From an uncultured Neomegalonema sp. (GTDB lineage Bacteria; Pseudomonadota; Alphaproteobacteria; Rhodobacterales; Rhodobacteraceae), in the NCBI GenBank assembly GCA_937948985.1, contig CALFAK010000091.1:1-53908 (forward strand): DNA of 53,908 nucleotides, in the 5' to 3' direction. The number at the start of each line of letters is the position of its first letter. The first letter of the stretch is position 1. Below the pieces are notes generated by a model. It saw nothing but the letters and a program-made list of their open reading frames with translations, had not been told where the DNA came from and did not search any database. A program made the translations under genes and the position numbers. This document shows, piece by piece, positions 25,410 to 35,222 of this stretch.

Positions 25410-26000
25410 TCAGGCTTTTAAGCCCCGGCTGCCGGGTTTGATCGCGGGTATGGCCATCAATTCAGGCGGCAATTTGTTTTCATCATACAGCGGAATGGTT
25501 AACGATAAGAGCGACGTTAGAGGCACGCCGATATCCGCTTCACCACCACTGCGGTCCACCAATGACGCCCCCGCGATGACAGTGCCGCCATGCGCCTCGA
25601 TGCTGGCAATGCATTCGCGCGAAGACAGGCCCGTGGTCACAACATCCTCAATCATCAGACACCGCGCCCCTTGCGCAATGTCAAAACCGCGCCGGAAGAC
25701 GAAACTGCCCTCAACCCGTTCGCAAAAAACCGATGGCAGGCCCAGTTGCCGCGCCAACTCGTAGCCGACCACGACACCGCCCATCGCCGGGGATACGCAT
25801 AGATCAAAGGCATCTTCGCCATGTTTCGCCCGCACTTTGTCTGCCAGCGCCGCACAAACGCGCATGGCCCGCGCCGTCTGCATCATCACACGGGCGCATT
25901 GCAGGTACATAGGGCTGCGTTTGCCGGAGGACAAAATAAAGTGGCCTTCGAGTAGGGCTTCTGCTTCGCGGAATTCCGCGAGAACCTCGTCTTGATTCAC
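25410..26000 (-). CDS. pyrE: Orotate phosphoribosyltransferase
   Basis: The 196-residue enzyme converts orotate and PRPP to orotidine 5'-phosphate. It shows EGHFILSSGKRSPMYLQCARVM and the PRPP-binding signature CLMIEDVVTTGLSSRECI, with SPAMGGVVVGYELARQLG. The start is the ATG at 26000. It lies 36 bp after the rsh stop and is part of the leftward rpoZ-rsh-pyrE transcript, so pyrimidine synthesis genes are cotranscribed with the stringent-response enzyme. Confidence 0.95.
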   Translation of the reverse strand: MNQDEVLAEFREAEALLEGHFILSSGKRSPMYLQCARVMMQTARAMRVCAALADKVRAKHGEDAFDLCVSPAMGGVVVGYELARQLGLPSVFCERVEGSFVFRRGFDIAQGARCLMIEDVVTTGLSSRECIASIEAHGGTVIAGASLVDRSGGEADIGVPLTSLLSLTIPLYDENKLPPELMAIPAIKPGSRGLKA

Positions 26001-26036
26001 AAGGGCTTCCTCGGATTAGAGTGGAGCGGCATTAAC

Positions 26037-28274
26037 TTATTCGTTGGAATGCCCTGTGTCGGGCTGCGGGTCAACGCCGCTGATGCGATCAACGCTGTCA
26101 ACACGCTGCTGATTGGTCAACGCCTTCAAAATCCTGTGAAGATGGCGGAAATCACGCACTTCGATATCCACAATCACGCTGTAATAGCTCGGCTTGCGAT
26201 CCACGATGCGCAAGTTATCGATATTCGCCCCCAGCGCGCCGATTCCTGTACACATGGACCCCAGCGCCCCCGGCTCATTCGCAAGGATCACGGCGATTCG
26301 GGTGCGATAGCGGGCAACGGCATCCGCCCCATCACCCCAGAACATGTCGAGCCACTCGCCCGCATCATCCTCAATCTCCGCCAGCACATTGCAATCGATC
26401 CGGTGGACCATCACGCCGCCCTGCTCGCGATCCACGATGCCGATGATCCTCTCAAACGGTATTGGCGTGCAATGCGGACAGAAATGATGAACCGGGCTGC
26501 GTTGCGCGCCCCGCAAGAACACCGAAGGTTCCTCACGCTTTGCAATCTCCTCGCTGGCATCACGGTTCGGATCAGCCGCCTCCAAGACCGCAGCGGAGTC
26601 GATCTCCGATGCTCCGACGGCGACGTAGAGATCGTCAATGGTGGCCAGATCCAGCATCACAAGCGCGCGGCCCAGATCATCATCGCTCATCTCATACCCG
26701 GCACGGGTAAACGCACGATCCAGCAATTGCCGGCCAAAGCGGGCGCGTTCGGTCTTCTCAATGTCACGCAGGGCGCGCCGGATGGCCGATTTCGCACGGC
26801 CCGTGATAACCATATCTTCCCACTCGGCGCTGGGCGTCTGGCCTTCGGAGCGTAGAATTTCGATGTTCTGACCGTTGCGCAGCTCTTTCCAGAACGGTGC
26901 CTGATGCCCGTCAATCCGCGCTCCGACACACGTATTACCGAGATTGGTGTGAACCGCATAAGCGAAGTCGAGCGCCGTTGCCCCGCGCGGCAGCCGTTTC
27001 ACATCGCCCTTCGGACTGAAGCAAAAAACCTGATCGTGATAGAGTTCGAGCTTCACATGCTCCAAAAACTCACGCGGCGGCGCACCCTCCTCTAGCCGCT
27101 GCAACACGTCTTTGAGCCATAGTGTCGGACCAACCGAATAAGGGTTTTCAGCCCGCTGCCCATCGCGATAACTCCAATGCGCGGCAACACCTTGCTCAGA
27201 GGCCTCGTGCATATTGATGGTGCGGATTTGCACCTCAACCCGCCAACCGCTGGGGCCGATTACGGTAGTGTGGAGCGAACGGTAGCCATTGCCTTTAGGG
27301 TTTGAAATATAATCCTTAAACCGCCCCGGCACCGCTTGCCATTCCCGGTGGACAGCACCCAGTGCGCGATAGCATTCATCCTGCGAGGCTACGATAATGC
27401 GGAATGCGACAATATCTGACAGGCTCTCAAACCCGACCTTGTCCTCTTGCAGCTTTCGCCAGATCGAATACGGACGCTTTTGGCGGCCATCCACACGGGC
27501 GACAACCCCCATATCCGCTAGCAGCGTTTCAAGATCGCGCTCCACATCAGGTATGACCATATCGCCATGTTTGCGCTTGAGGCTTACAAATCTGCGCAGC
27601 ACAGACATCCGCGCCCCCGGCGCGAGAACCCGAATCGCAAGATCTTCCAATTCCTCGCGCATCTCCTGCATTCCCATGCGGCCGGCGAGGGGGGCATAAA
27701 CCTCCATCGTTTCGGTCGCGATACGGTCCTGCTTTTCTTGGGTCAGCCCGGAAATCGTGCGCATGTTGTGGGTACGGTCGGCCAGTTTGACCAGCAAAAC
27801 ACGGGCGTCACGGGCAACGGCGAGAATCAGTTTGCGGAAGTTCTCGGCCTGCGCTTGCTCACGGGTGTTGACCACGCCGTCACGTTCTTCAATCTCACTG
27901 AGTTTGGTGACGCCCGCAACCAGATACGCGATCTCATGGCCAAAGCGATTCTCTATATCACCAAGCGAGTATTTCGTATCCTCGACCACATCATGCAACA
28001 GCGCTGTGATAATGCTGGCATCATCAAGATGCAGGTCTGCGAGCAGATTGGCAACGGCGATGGGGTGAGTGAAATACGGCTCGCCGGATTTACGGTTTTG
28101 TGTCGCGTGGGCCAGTGCGCCCAAGTCAAAAGCCGCACGCACAAGGGTGGTGTCGCTTTCAGGATTGTATTGCAGGATACGGGCTTGCAGCGCTTCGTAT
28201 TCATCTACAAAAGCACGCGACGCATCCAGCGTCGCGTTATCGTTTGGCACGGCTTGATCCGCCGCGCCCGCCAT
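26037..28274 (-). CDS. rsh: Bifunctional (p)ppGpp synthetase/hydrolase, RelA/SpoT family
   Basis: The 745-residue protein has an HD hydrolase domain (HPIAVANLLADLHLDDAS, HDVVEDTKYS; about 65-170), a synthetase domain with VDGRQKRPYSIWRKLQ and YRSLHTTVIG (about 260-370), a TGS domain with FSPKGDVKRLPRGATALDFAYAVH (about 413-440) and a C-terminal ACT domain (about 665-740). Both catalytic motifs appear intact, so it should make and break (p)ppGpp. Its start overlaps the rpoZ stop by one base (TGATG). Translation coupled to rpoZ is the usual arrangement, and omega also binds ppGpp-responsive RNA polymerase. Confidence 0.95.
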   Translation of the reverse strand: MAGAADQAVPNDNATLDASRAFVDEYEALQARILQYNPESDTTLVRAAFDLGALAHATQNRKSGEPYFTHPIAVANLLADLHLDDASIITALLHDVVEDTKYSLGDIENRFGHEIAYLVAGVTKLSEIEERDGVVNTREQAQAENFRKLILAVARDARVLLVKLADRTHNMRTISGLTQEKQDRIATETMEVYAPLAGRMGMQEMREELEDLAIRVLAPGARMSVLRRFVSLKRKHGDMVIPDVERDLETLLADMGVVARVDGRQKRPYSIWRKLQEDKVGFESLSDIVAFRIIVASQDECYRALGAVHREWQAVPGRFKDYISNPKGNGYRSLHTTVIGPSGWRVEVQIRTINMHEASEQGVAAHWSYRDGQRAENPYSVGPTLWLKDVLQRLEEGAPPREFLEHVKLELYHDQVFCFSPKGDVKRLPRGATALDFAYAVHTNLGNTCVGARIDGHQAPFWKELRNGQNIEILRSEGQTPSAEWEDMVITGRAKSAIRRALRDIEKTERARFGRQLLDRAFTRAGYEMSDDDLGRALVMLDLATIDDLYVAVGASEIDSAAVLEAADPNRDASEEIAKREEPSVFLRGAQRSPVHHFCPHCTPIPFERIIGIVDREQGGVMVHRIDCNVLAEIEDDAGEWLDMFWGDGADAVARYRTRIAVILANEPGALGSMCTGIGALGANIDNLRIVDRKPSYYSVIVDIEVRDFRHLHRILKALTNQQRVDSVDRISGVDPQPDTGHSNE

Positions 28275-28621
28275 CAGCTTGAGGTGCTCTCCGCCTTAAG
28301 CGCGCGGATCAGCTCTTCTTCAGAAAGGTCGGCTTCTGGCGCGTCTTGCTCACCCATCAGCGCAGCCATGTTGTCTTCAACAGGCTCATCAACCTCGACA
28401 TGTTTTTGCAGGCTGGCAATCGCACGTTCGCGCAGCTCATCGGGTGTGATGGCTTCTTCGGCGATTTCGCGCAGGGACACGACGGGAAACTTATCCTCAT
28501 CCCGCTCGACCAGCATGGAGGCTCCGGCGGCGATGGCGCGAGCGCGATAGCCCGCCAAAATCACCACTTCAAAGCGATTCGGCACCTTATCGACGCAGTC
28601 CTCAACGGTAACGCGAGCCAT
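28274..28621 (-). CDS. rpoZ: DNA-directed RNA polymerase omega subunit
   Basis: The 115-residue protein starts [20 protein letters not shown] and has [20 protein letters not shown] and ALREI-like [16 protein letters not shown], all typical of omega, with an acidic C-terminal extension. The ATG at 28621 is the family start; an upstream extension into the terminator is not. It is the first gene of the leftward rpoZ-rsh-pyrE-DUF2062-pdxJ-acpS unit and overlaps rsh by one base. Confidence 0.95.
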   Translation of the reverse strand: MARVTVEDCVDKVPNRFEVVILAGYRARAIAAGASMLVERDEDKFPVVSLREIAEEAITPDELRERAIASLQKHVEVDEPVEDNMAALMGEQDAPEADLSEEELIRALKAESTSS

Positions 28622-28663
28622 GTTTTTTCCAATCTTTTCAGAAAGCGGATTTTTTGAATAAAC

Positions 28664-28696
28664 AAAGGGATGCCGACAATCAAGCGGCATCCCTTT
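28664..28696 (-). terminator. Terminator after petC
   Basis: AAAGGGATGCCG and CGGCATCCCTTT are twelve-base perfect arms around nine bases, with an A-rich tract before and T-rich tract after when read leftward. It ends the petABC transcript before rpoZ. Confidence 0.85.
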
Positions 28697-28754
28697 ATAT
28701 TTTGTGCTTTTCACGGCTAATCCCCGGATGAGTGACCGCCGTTTGCAGCAACAA

Positions 28755-29495
28755 TCAGTCCGGATGCTTAACGCTGTGCCAGACTTTTTTGTTCGTGAAC
28801 CACACCAGCACCGAGAATAAGATCAGGAACATAAACGACCACACCCCGGCCTGTTTACGCTCAACCATCTTCGGCTCAGCCGCCCACATCAGAAATTCGG
28901 AGATGTCAGCGGCGTATTGCTCCAGTGTCTCAGGCGAGCCGTCGGTATAGGTGACGTAGCCTTCGTCAATCGGTTGGGCCATACTGAAATAGCCGCCGTA
29001 AGCGGTGTTTTCGTACAGGAGCGAATCGCCCGATTCTTTCTCCTCACCCGTATAGCCGAGCAGAGTCGAATAGATGTAGTGGGGACCATTTGCACGGGCT
29101 TTCGCGAGCAGCGAGAAGTCCGGCGGGTTGCCTTCGGCCAATGGCGTCGGGAAGTAATCGAACGGCTTGCCGGGGCGCGTATCGCCCGGTTCGCCCTCTT
29201 CGTCAGCCACCTCATATTCCGCAGCGATGGCTTTGACAGCCTCCGTTGAGAGACCCGGACCGTTCTTGTCGGACAGGGTGCGGAACGACACGAATTTCAT
29301 ACCGTGGCACGCGGCACAGACTTCGCGGTACACCTGAAAGCCGCGCTGCAATGCGCCCTGATCAAATGTGCCGAATGCGCCTTCAAACTTGAAGTCGTGG
29401 TCAAGCAGTTTACCACCGCCTCCCGCCGCAACGGCGGCAGAGGCTCCGAACCCGATGGAGAGGGCGGTAATCGCGCTGATAATAGCGTTTTTCAT
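28755..29495 (-). CDS. petC: Cytochrome c1 of the bc1 complex
   Basis: The 246-residue protein has a signal peptide ([24 protein letters not shown]), the heme-binding CAACH at 60-64 in [17 protein letters not shown], an axial-Met region YFSMAQP, and a C-terminal anchor helix ([20 protein letters not shown]). It carries electrons from the Rieske protein to cytochrome c. The ATG at 29495 is preferred, since the longer frame to 29603 lies inside petB. It follows petB by ten bases in the petABC operon. Confidence 0.95.
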   Translation of the reverse strand: MKNAIISAITALSIGFGASAAVAAGGGGKLLDHDFKFEGAFGTFDQGALQRGFQVYREVCAACHGMKFVSFRTLSDKNGPGLSTEAVKAIAAEYEVADEEGEPGDTRPGKPFDYFPTPLAEGNPPDFSLLAKARANGPHYIYSTLLGYTGEEKESGDSLLYENTAYGGYFSMAQPIDEGYVTYTDGSPETLEQYAADISEFLMWAAEPKMVERKQAGVWSFMFLILFSVLVWFTNKKVWHSVKHPD

Positions 29496-29505
29496 GGCTC
29501 TCTCC

Positions 29506-30825
29506 TTATTCAGCAGGCTGTGTAGCGGCAGCTGGCGTGCCGGATGCGGGTTCATGGGGATGTTTCGCGGCGAAATCCGCTTCAATCGACTCAGGCCGAT
29601 CAAGCGGTTTCTCGATCAGACCAACCACAGGCAGGACGATCAGGAAATGCGCGAACCAGTAGATTGTGCCGATCAGCGACACCATCGGAACGATGCCCTC
29701 CGCAGGTTGCGCGCCTGCCCACATCAGCACGAAGAAGTCGATGACCAATACCAGGAACCACCAGCGATAGATCGGGCGGAAACGGGTGGAGCGGACATTC
29801 GACGTATCGAGCCAAGGGATAAACGCAAGAACGGCAATCGCGCCGAACATCGCAATCACGCCGCCCAGCTTGGCCGGGATGATCCAGAACAGATCAAAGG
29901 TGATCGCCCGCAGGATCGCGTAGAACGGCAGGAAGTACCACTCAGGCACGATGTGCGAAGGCGTAACCAGCGAGTTTGCCTCGACGTAGTTGTCCGGGTG
30001 GCCCAGATAGTTCGGGGCAAAATACACGAACACCGCATAAATCGTCAGGAACACGAGGATCGCGAACAGGTCTTTGGTCACGTAAAACGGCGTGAACGGG
30101 ACCGTGTCTTTCTTGACGGTTTCCAGCGATTCTTTGCGAACCTCAACGCCGGTCGGGTTTGTGTTGCCGACGTGGTGCAGTGCCCAGATATGCAGAACCG
30201 TCAGGCCCGCAATCACGAATGGCAGCAGGTAGTGCAGAGAGAACATGCGGTTAAGCGTTGCATCACCCACGAAGGGGCCGCCCCAGAGCCACGTTTGCAG
30301 GCTTTCGCCCACCAACGGGATCGCGCCGAACAGTGAGGTGATAACTTTCGCACCCCAGAAGCTCATCTGACCCCAGGGCAGAACGTAGCCCATAAACGCC
30401 GTCGCCATCATCGCAACAAAGATCAACACACCAATGATCCACAGGATCTCACGCGGTGCTTTGTAGGAGCCGTAGTAGAGGCCACGGAAAATGTGGGCGT
30501 AAACGGCAATAAAGAAGAACGATGCGCCGTTGGCGTGCGCATAGCGCAGCAACCAACCATAGTTCACATCACGCATGATGTGCTCCACAGATGCGAACGC
30601 GGCGTACTCGCCGACCTGATAGTGCATTGCCAGCACGATGCCCGTAACGATCTGGATGACCAGAAACAGCACCAGAATGCCACCGAACACATAAGCGTAG
30701 TTCAAGTTCTTGGGCGTCGGGAAATTGCGAAGGTGATCGATGAGGCCCAGCACTGGCAGGCGGCTCTCGATCCATTTGGCCGAATCAGATTTCGGCTCAT
30801 AATGCTCTTGAGGGATCGTTCCCAT
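29506..30825 (-). CDS. petB: Cytochrome b of the bc1 complex
   Basis: The 439-residue protein has the expected helices with heme-ligand His residues ([41 protein letters not shown]) and the quinol-site motif near [13 protein letters not shown]. The C-terminus ([17 protein letters not shown]) is typical of Rhodobacterales. It lies between petA and petC, spaced 12 and 10 bases. It transfers electrons from quinol to the two b hemes while moving protons. Confidence 0.96.
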   Translation of the reverse strand: MGTIPQEHYEPKSDSAKWIESRLPVLGLIDHLRNFPTPKNLNYAYVFGGILVLFLVIQIVTGIVLAMHYQVGEYAAFASVEHIMRDVNYGWLLRYAHANGASFFFIAVYAHIFRGLYYGSYKAPREILWIIGVLIFVAMMATAFMGYVLPWGQMSFWGAKVITSLFGAIPLVGESLQTWLWGGPFVGDATLNRMFSLHYLLPFVIAGLTVLHIWALHHVGNTNPTGVEVRKESLETVKKDTVPFTPFYVTKDLFAILVFLTIYAVFVYFAPNYLGHPDNYVEANSLVTPSHIVPEWYFLPFYAILRAITFDLFWIIPAKLGGVIAMFGAIAVLAFIPWLDTSNVRSTRFRPIYRWWFLVLVIDFFVLMWAGAQPAEGIVPMVSLIGTIYWFAHFLIVLPVVGLIEKPLDRPESIEADFAAKHPHEPASGTPAAATQPAE

Positions 30826-30837
30826 TGTCAGAAACTC

Positions 30838-31413
30838 CTATCCAAGCTTAAGGGTGTCATCATCGATGAAAGCCGCGACGGGAACCGGAAGGTTCTCAGG
30901 GGCCGGGCCTTTGCGTATGCGTCCGGCTTTGTCGTAGTGCGAGCCGTGGCACGGGCAGAACCAGCCGCCGAATTCACCGGCACCATCGCCAAGCGGAATA
31001 CAACCAAGGTGGGTACAAACGCCACTGAGAACGATTATATCCCGATCCGGGTCAACCAAACGGTCGCGCAAATCCGCAACAGCCCCGTCTGTGTTGGGAT
31101 TGCGCGGGTCAGGGTCTGGCATTCCCGACGCGTCTTCTTCGTTGACAGCGGCAATATCTTCTTCGGTCATGCGACGGATGAAGACAGGGGCGCGAAGGAA
31201 AGAGACTTTCATCTCCTGACCCGGCTCCAGACTGCTGATATCAACTTCAATTGATGACTGGGCCAGCACCGAGGCGCTGGGGTTCATCTGATCAACCAGC
31301 GGCCATACGGCAGAAGCCACACCAATGGCACCGACGGCACCGGTTGCGAGAAACAGAACATCGCGACGGTCTTCATCCGCCACATGGTTCTTTGAGTCGT
31401 GCGCATTCGCCAA
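30838..31413 (-). CDS. petA: Rieske iron-sulfur subunit of the bc1 complex
   Basis: The 191-residue protein has a twin-arginine type start (DEDRRDVLFLATGAVGAIGVAS), the hinge, and the cluster-binding CTHLGC and CPCHGSH motifs. The TTG at 31413 gives MANAHDSKNH..., which lines up with Rhodobacter-type N-termini, and AAGGAG lies seven bases before it; the ATG at 31419 is only one base from that site. So a TTG start is inferred. Cys/His pairs for the 2Fe-2S cluster are all present. It leads the petABC operon. Confidence 0.93.
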   Translation of the reverse strand: MANAHDSKNHVADEDRRDVLFLATGAVGAIGVASAVWPLVDQMNPSASVLAQSSIEVDISSLEPGQEMKVSFLRAPVFIRRMTEEDIAAVNEEDASGMPDPDPRNPNTDGAVADLRDRLVDPDRDIIVLSGVCTHLGCIPLGDGAGEFGGWFCPCHGSHYDKAGRIRKGPAPENLPVPVAAFIDDDTLKLG

Positions 31414-31617
31414 GATCATTCTCCTTGGGATCAATGGGCGGTGGCCACAAGAATGAATTGCGGCCAAGATGGGGCGTATCTAGCGCCGAACTTCGACCCC
31501 GTCTAGGTGACAATCGGTCTCAAATACGCCGTAAGATGCAGTTTCTGAAAATTTGATACTTTTTTAGCGATTATGAGATTGAAAGACGATGCAAACGCGG
31601 CTAAGTCACCGCTGTGT

Positions 31618-31693
31618 TGGGGCGTAGCTTAGCTGGTAAAGCAGCGGTTTTTGGTACCGAAGAGCGCAGGTTCGAATCCTGCCGCCCCAGCCA
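31618..31693 (+). tRNA. tRNA-Gln (anticodon TTG)
   Basis: The cloverleaf fits: acceptor TGGGGCG/CGCCCCA, D-arm GCTT...AAGC, anticodon loop TTTTGGT giving anticodon TTG, T-arm GCAGG-TTCGAAT-CCTGC, discriminator G and encoded CCA (691-693). One G/A mismatch is in the first pair of the anticodon stem, which is tolerable. The gene lies between petA and topA, and a promoter is expected in the AT-rich sequence just before it. Confidence 0.95.
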
Positions 31694-31953
31694 GATTTCC
31701 AGGCCAGCACATTAAAACACGATATCAACGCAGTCGCGTGCGGCGCACTATCCGGGCTTTTCGCGTTTACGCCCGCCAAAAACCGCTGTTTGTGTTCGAG
31801 TCGATCAGAATCACCAAACAGCCCGCTCAACGTGGTAAGCAATCCGTTAACCCGGACAATGGCACAAGCGTTGTTATTGACGTGCGTTGACTTGCAGGGA
31901 CGCTTCCCCCATTTATCGCCGCCGTCCATGTATCGTTGAAAGGGACTACGCCC

Positions 31954-34632
31954 ATGACCGTTGTCATCGTGGAATCGCCGGCAAAGGCGAAGACGATTGA
32001 GAAATATCTCGGCAAGGGCTTTGAAGTCTATGCCTCCTACGGCCACGTGCGCGATCTGCCCTCGAAAGACGGCTCGGTCCTGCCGGACGAAGATTTCGAG
32101 ATGAAGTGGGAGACGGGCGATGAACGCTCCCGCAAGCAGCTCAAAACAATTGCGGATGCGGTTAAGGGCACGGATAAACTGATCCTCGCGACCGACCCCG
32201 ACAGAGAAGGCGAGGCGATTTCGTGGCACTTGCTGGAAGCGTTACGCAAGCGGCGGAGTTTGAAAAAGACGGTTCCGGTCGAGCGGGTGGTCTTCAACGC
32301 CATCACCAAGACCGCTGTGCTGGAGGCGATGAAAAACCCGCGCGATGTGAATATGCCGCTGGTCGAGGCGTATTTGGCAAGGCGTGCGCTGGACTATCTG
32401 GTGGGCTTTAATCTCTCCCCTGTGTTGTGGCGCAAGTTGCCGGGATCACGCTCGGCGGGACGGGTGCAATCTGTTGCGCTGCGCATCGTGTGCGAGCGCG
32501 AAACCGAGATCGAACAGTTCAAGCCACGCGAATACTGGTCCGCCCGCGCCCGCTTTGCCACGCCGAAGGGCGCGGATTTCGAGGCACGTTTGACCACGCT
32601 GGACGGCAAGAAGCTCGAACGCTTTGATATGGCGACCGAGGCGGATGCGGCAAAGGCTGTCGAGGCGATTGATGCGCGCGACTTCTCCATTACTTCCGTC
32701 GAGGCCAAGCCCGCGACCCGTAACCCCTCGCCCCCCTTCATGACCTCAACCCTTCAGCAGGAGGCGTCGCGAAAGCTGGGCATGGGCGCAAAGGGCGCGA
32801 TGCAGGTGGCGCAGCGCCTCTATGAGCAGGGTCTCATCACCTATATGCGAACCGACGGTCTCGATATGGACCCCGACGCGGTCAAGGAAGCGCGCAGCAC
32901 AATCGACAGCCGCTATGGCAAAGAATACGTGCCCGGCAAGCCGCGCGTCTATAAATCCAAAGCCAAAAACGCGCAGGAGGCGCACGAATGTATCCGCCCG
33001 ACCGATTTTTCCAAGGCACCTAAGGATTTGTCGCTGTCCGGCGATGAGCTGCGTCTTTACGACCTGATCTGGAAGCGCGCGATTTCCAGCCAGATGGAAT
33101 CCGCCAAACTGGAGCGCACAACGGTCGAGATTGCCAGCGCCGACAAGAAAGTCGGCTTCCGCGCTACGGGTCAGGTCGTGAAATTCGACGGCTTTCTCGC
33201 GGTGTACGAGGAAGGCAAGGACGATGCGCAGGATGAAGACAGCCGCATCCTGCCCGCCATGGCCGGTGGCGACGCGCTGAAAAAGGTATCGGGCGCGATG
33301 CAGGCCGACTTTGCCAAGGCCACGGCGCCCAAGGGCGGCGGCGATGACGAGGTGCTGGTAGAGAAGGCCACCGACGCGAAAGGACCGCTGACCGCGATTC
33401 TGTCCAAGGACGAAAGCGCACTCGCTGTCCAGCACCACACCCAACCGCCGCCCCGCTTTACCGAGGCGTCGCTGGTGAAGCGCATGGAAGAACTCGGCAT
33501 TGGTCGCCCCTCCACCTATGCGTCTATTATCTCGGTAATTCAGGATCGCGGCTATGTCTCTAAAGACGGCAACCGCCTGACCGCTGAGGATAAAGGGCGA
33601 TTGGTGACGGCGTTTTTGGAGAACTATTTCCGGCGCTATGTCGAATATGATTTCACTGCTGACCTCGAGGAAGAACTCGACGCGATTTCGGCGGGGGATG
33701 CGGAGTATAAGAAGCTGCTCGGCAAATTCTGGAAGGATTTTTCGGCGGCGGTTGCGGAAACAAAAGAGCTGCGTGTGCGCGAGGTGCTCGACACCATCAA
33801 CGACGCGATGGGCGACCATGTATTCCCGGATCGCGGCGATGGCAGCAATCCGCGTGCCTGTCAGGTATGTGGCAAGGATGGCCGCGAGGGCGGGATGCTG
33901 TCGATCAAGACGGGCAAGTTCGGGGCGTTTATCGGTTGCTCGAACCATCCCGAATGCAAATTCACCCGCCCGTTCGGCCTGACCAATGAGGAAGCCGAAA
34001 AACAAGCGGCGGAGAATGTTGATATCGAACTCGGCATTGATCCTGATACCGGCAAGCCTGTGAACCTGCGCACCGGACGCTTCGGTCCATATATTCAGCT
34101 TGGTGAGCCTGAGATCGAAGAAAAAGAAAAGGGCAAGGCGAAGCCCAAGAAAACCAAGCCGCCCCGCGCATCGCTGCCGAATGGGGTAACACCGGATAAT
34201 GTGACGTTCGATCTGGCGCTCAAACTGCTGTCGCTGCCGCGCGAGGTGGGTAAACACCCTGAGGATAACGAGCCGATCACCGCCTCCATCGGCCCTTACG
34301 GTGCTTATGTGAAGCACAACAAGACCTACGCAAACATGCCCGAATGGCAGGATGTCTTCGAGGTTGGGCTGAACCGCGCCGTTGATCTGATCGCGGAGAA
34401 AATCGCCAATCCCGGTAAGGGCCGTGGCCGCGCCGCCGCGAAGCCACCACTCAAGGATTTGGGCGAACATCCCAATGACGGCGGTGAGATGAAAGTGCTT
34501 GAGGGACGGTTCGGCCCTTATGTGAAATGGGGCAAGGTCAACGCGACCATCCCTAAGGACACAAAACCCGAAGATGTGACCGTCGAACAAGCTGTTGAAT
34601 TAATTGAGAAAAAACTGTCTAAGAAAAAGTAA
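31954..34632 (+). CDS. topA: DNA topoisomerase I
   Basis: The 892-residue enzyme relaxes negative supercoils. It begins MTVVIVESPAKAKTIEKYLG (TOPRIM) with the acidic DPDREGEAISWH, and has Tyr 297 in the catalytic ITYMRTDG. The C-terminal half has a zinc-finger-like CQVCGKDGREGGMLSIKTG (about 636) and then repeated GRFGPYI/GPYGAYV/GRFGPYV motifs ending in a basic tail. The ATG at 31954 is chosen over the one at 31936; GAAAGGGA lies about eight bases upstream. The neighbouring tRNA-Gln precedes it and rnr follows after one small gene. Confidence 0.96.
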   Translation: MTVVIVESPAKAKTIEKYLGKGFEVYASYGHVRDLPSKDGSVLPDEDFEMKWETGDERSRKQLKTIADAVKGTDKLILATDPDREGEAISWHLLEALRKRRSLKKTVPVERVVFNAITKTAVLEAMKNPRDVNMPLVEAYLARRALDYLVGFNLSPVLWRKLPGSRSAGRVQSVALRIVCERETEIEQFKPREYWSARARFATPKGADFEARLTTLDGKKLERFDMATEADAAKAVEAIDARDFSITSVEAKPATRNPSPPFMTSTLQQEASRKLGMGAKGAMQVAQRLYEQGLITYMRTDGLDMDPDAVKEARSTIDSRYGKEYVPGKPRVYKSKAKNAQEAHECIRPTDFSKAPKDLSLSGDELRLYDLIWKRAISSQMESAKLERTTVEIASADKKVGFRATGQVVKFDGFLAVYEEGKDDAQDEDSRILPAMAGGDALKKVSGAMQADFAKATAPKGGGDDEVLVEKATDAKGPLTAILSKDESALAVQHHTQPPPRFTEASLVKRMEELGIGRPSTYASIISVIQDRGYVSKDGNRLTAEDKGRLVTAFLENYFRRYVEYDFTADLEEELDAISAGDAEYKKLLGKFWKDFSAAVAETKELRVREVLDTINDAMGDHVFPDRGDGSNPRACQVCGKDGREGGMLSIKTGKFGAFIGCSNHPECKFTRPFGLTNEEAEKQAAENVDIELGIDPDTGKPVNLRTGRFGPYIQLGEPEIEEKEKGKAKPKKTKPPRASLPNGVTPDNVTFDLALKLLSLPREVGKHPEDNEPITASIGPYGAYVKHNKTYANMPEWQDVFEVGLNRAVDLIAEKIANPGKGRGRAAAKPPLKDLGEHPNDGGEMKVLEGRFGPYVKWGKVNATIPKDTKPEDVTVEQAVELIEKKLSKKK

Positions 34633-34722
34633 ATCTCTTTTTCGGATTTAATTGGCCTGACGTTTTCACGTGATTAAAGAATTTCGCATATCTTTGCCTT
34701 ATTAAACGATTTGGGTGAGGCA

Positions 34723-35166
34723 ATGGAAAAGAGACTAGTTGTTGCCTTTTGGGCTGCCTTAATTGGGTTTTCGATATGGCAAACGCCTGAGGTTCTTTTC
34801 AATGCGTTTGATGATTCGCCAGCTGTGTCTGTTGTTGTATTCGACGAAGCGGAAACAGATGAAATCAACAGACGTCAACCGCGTGAATTCACGGTCACGA
34901 CACCAAGTGATCCGTCCCGATTGAAAGAGGGGCGGAAAAACAAAGTTGCCAATGTCGAACCGACAGAGTTCAAATTCGACTTTTCCGCTTACAGACGCGC
35001 CAAACAAAAAACCTCTATCTTCTCAACCTATCGCGATGGGCAAGAGCAGGTGCCGTTTTCTGAGAAACGCTTCTTCTCATATTCCAAGAAAACGCCTGGC
35101 GTAAGCGGTCTTTACGATTCTGCCGGCGATATCGTTTATCCTGTGGACACGCGCCACTTGCATTAG
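34723..35166 (+). CDS. Small protein with N-terminal membrane segment, unknown
   Basis: The 147-residue protein begins MEKRLVVAFWAALIGFSIWQT, a likely uncleaved signal anchor, then an acidic stretch (SVVVFDEAETDEINRR) and a polar C-terminal part with aromatic residues (EKRFFSYSKKTPGVSGLYDSAGDIVYP). No family is recognised. The ATG at 34723 is preferred over a TTG at 34711. It is less GC-rich than its neighbours. It lies between topA and rnr, but the 56-bp gap before rnr does not show that it shares their role. Confidence 0.65.
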   Translation: MEKRLVVAFWAALIGFSIWQTPEVLFNAFDDSPAVSVVVFDEAETDEINRRQPREFTVTTPSDPSRLKEGRKNKVANVEPTEFKFDFSAYRRAKQKTSIFSTYRDGQEQVPFSEKRFFSYSKKTPGVSGLYDSAGDIVYPVDTRHLH

Positions 35167-35222
35167 CGCGAAAGCATAAAGCCTGTTACACCTGCGAAAG
35201 ATTAACAATCGCTGGTGACTGA

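Noticed and set aside
31651..31890. Rightward open frame overlapping the tRNA-Gln gene
   Set aside because: It begins inside the tRNA and has no protein similarity or start signal.
32746..34590. Leftward 614-codon open frame opposite topA
   Set aside because: It runs on the complementary strand of a certain gene, has no ribosome-binding site and only reflects high GC content.
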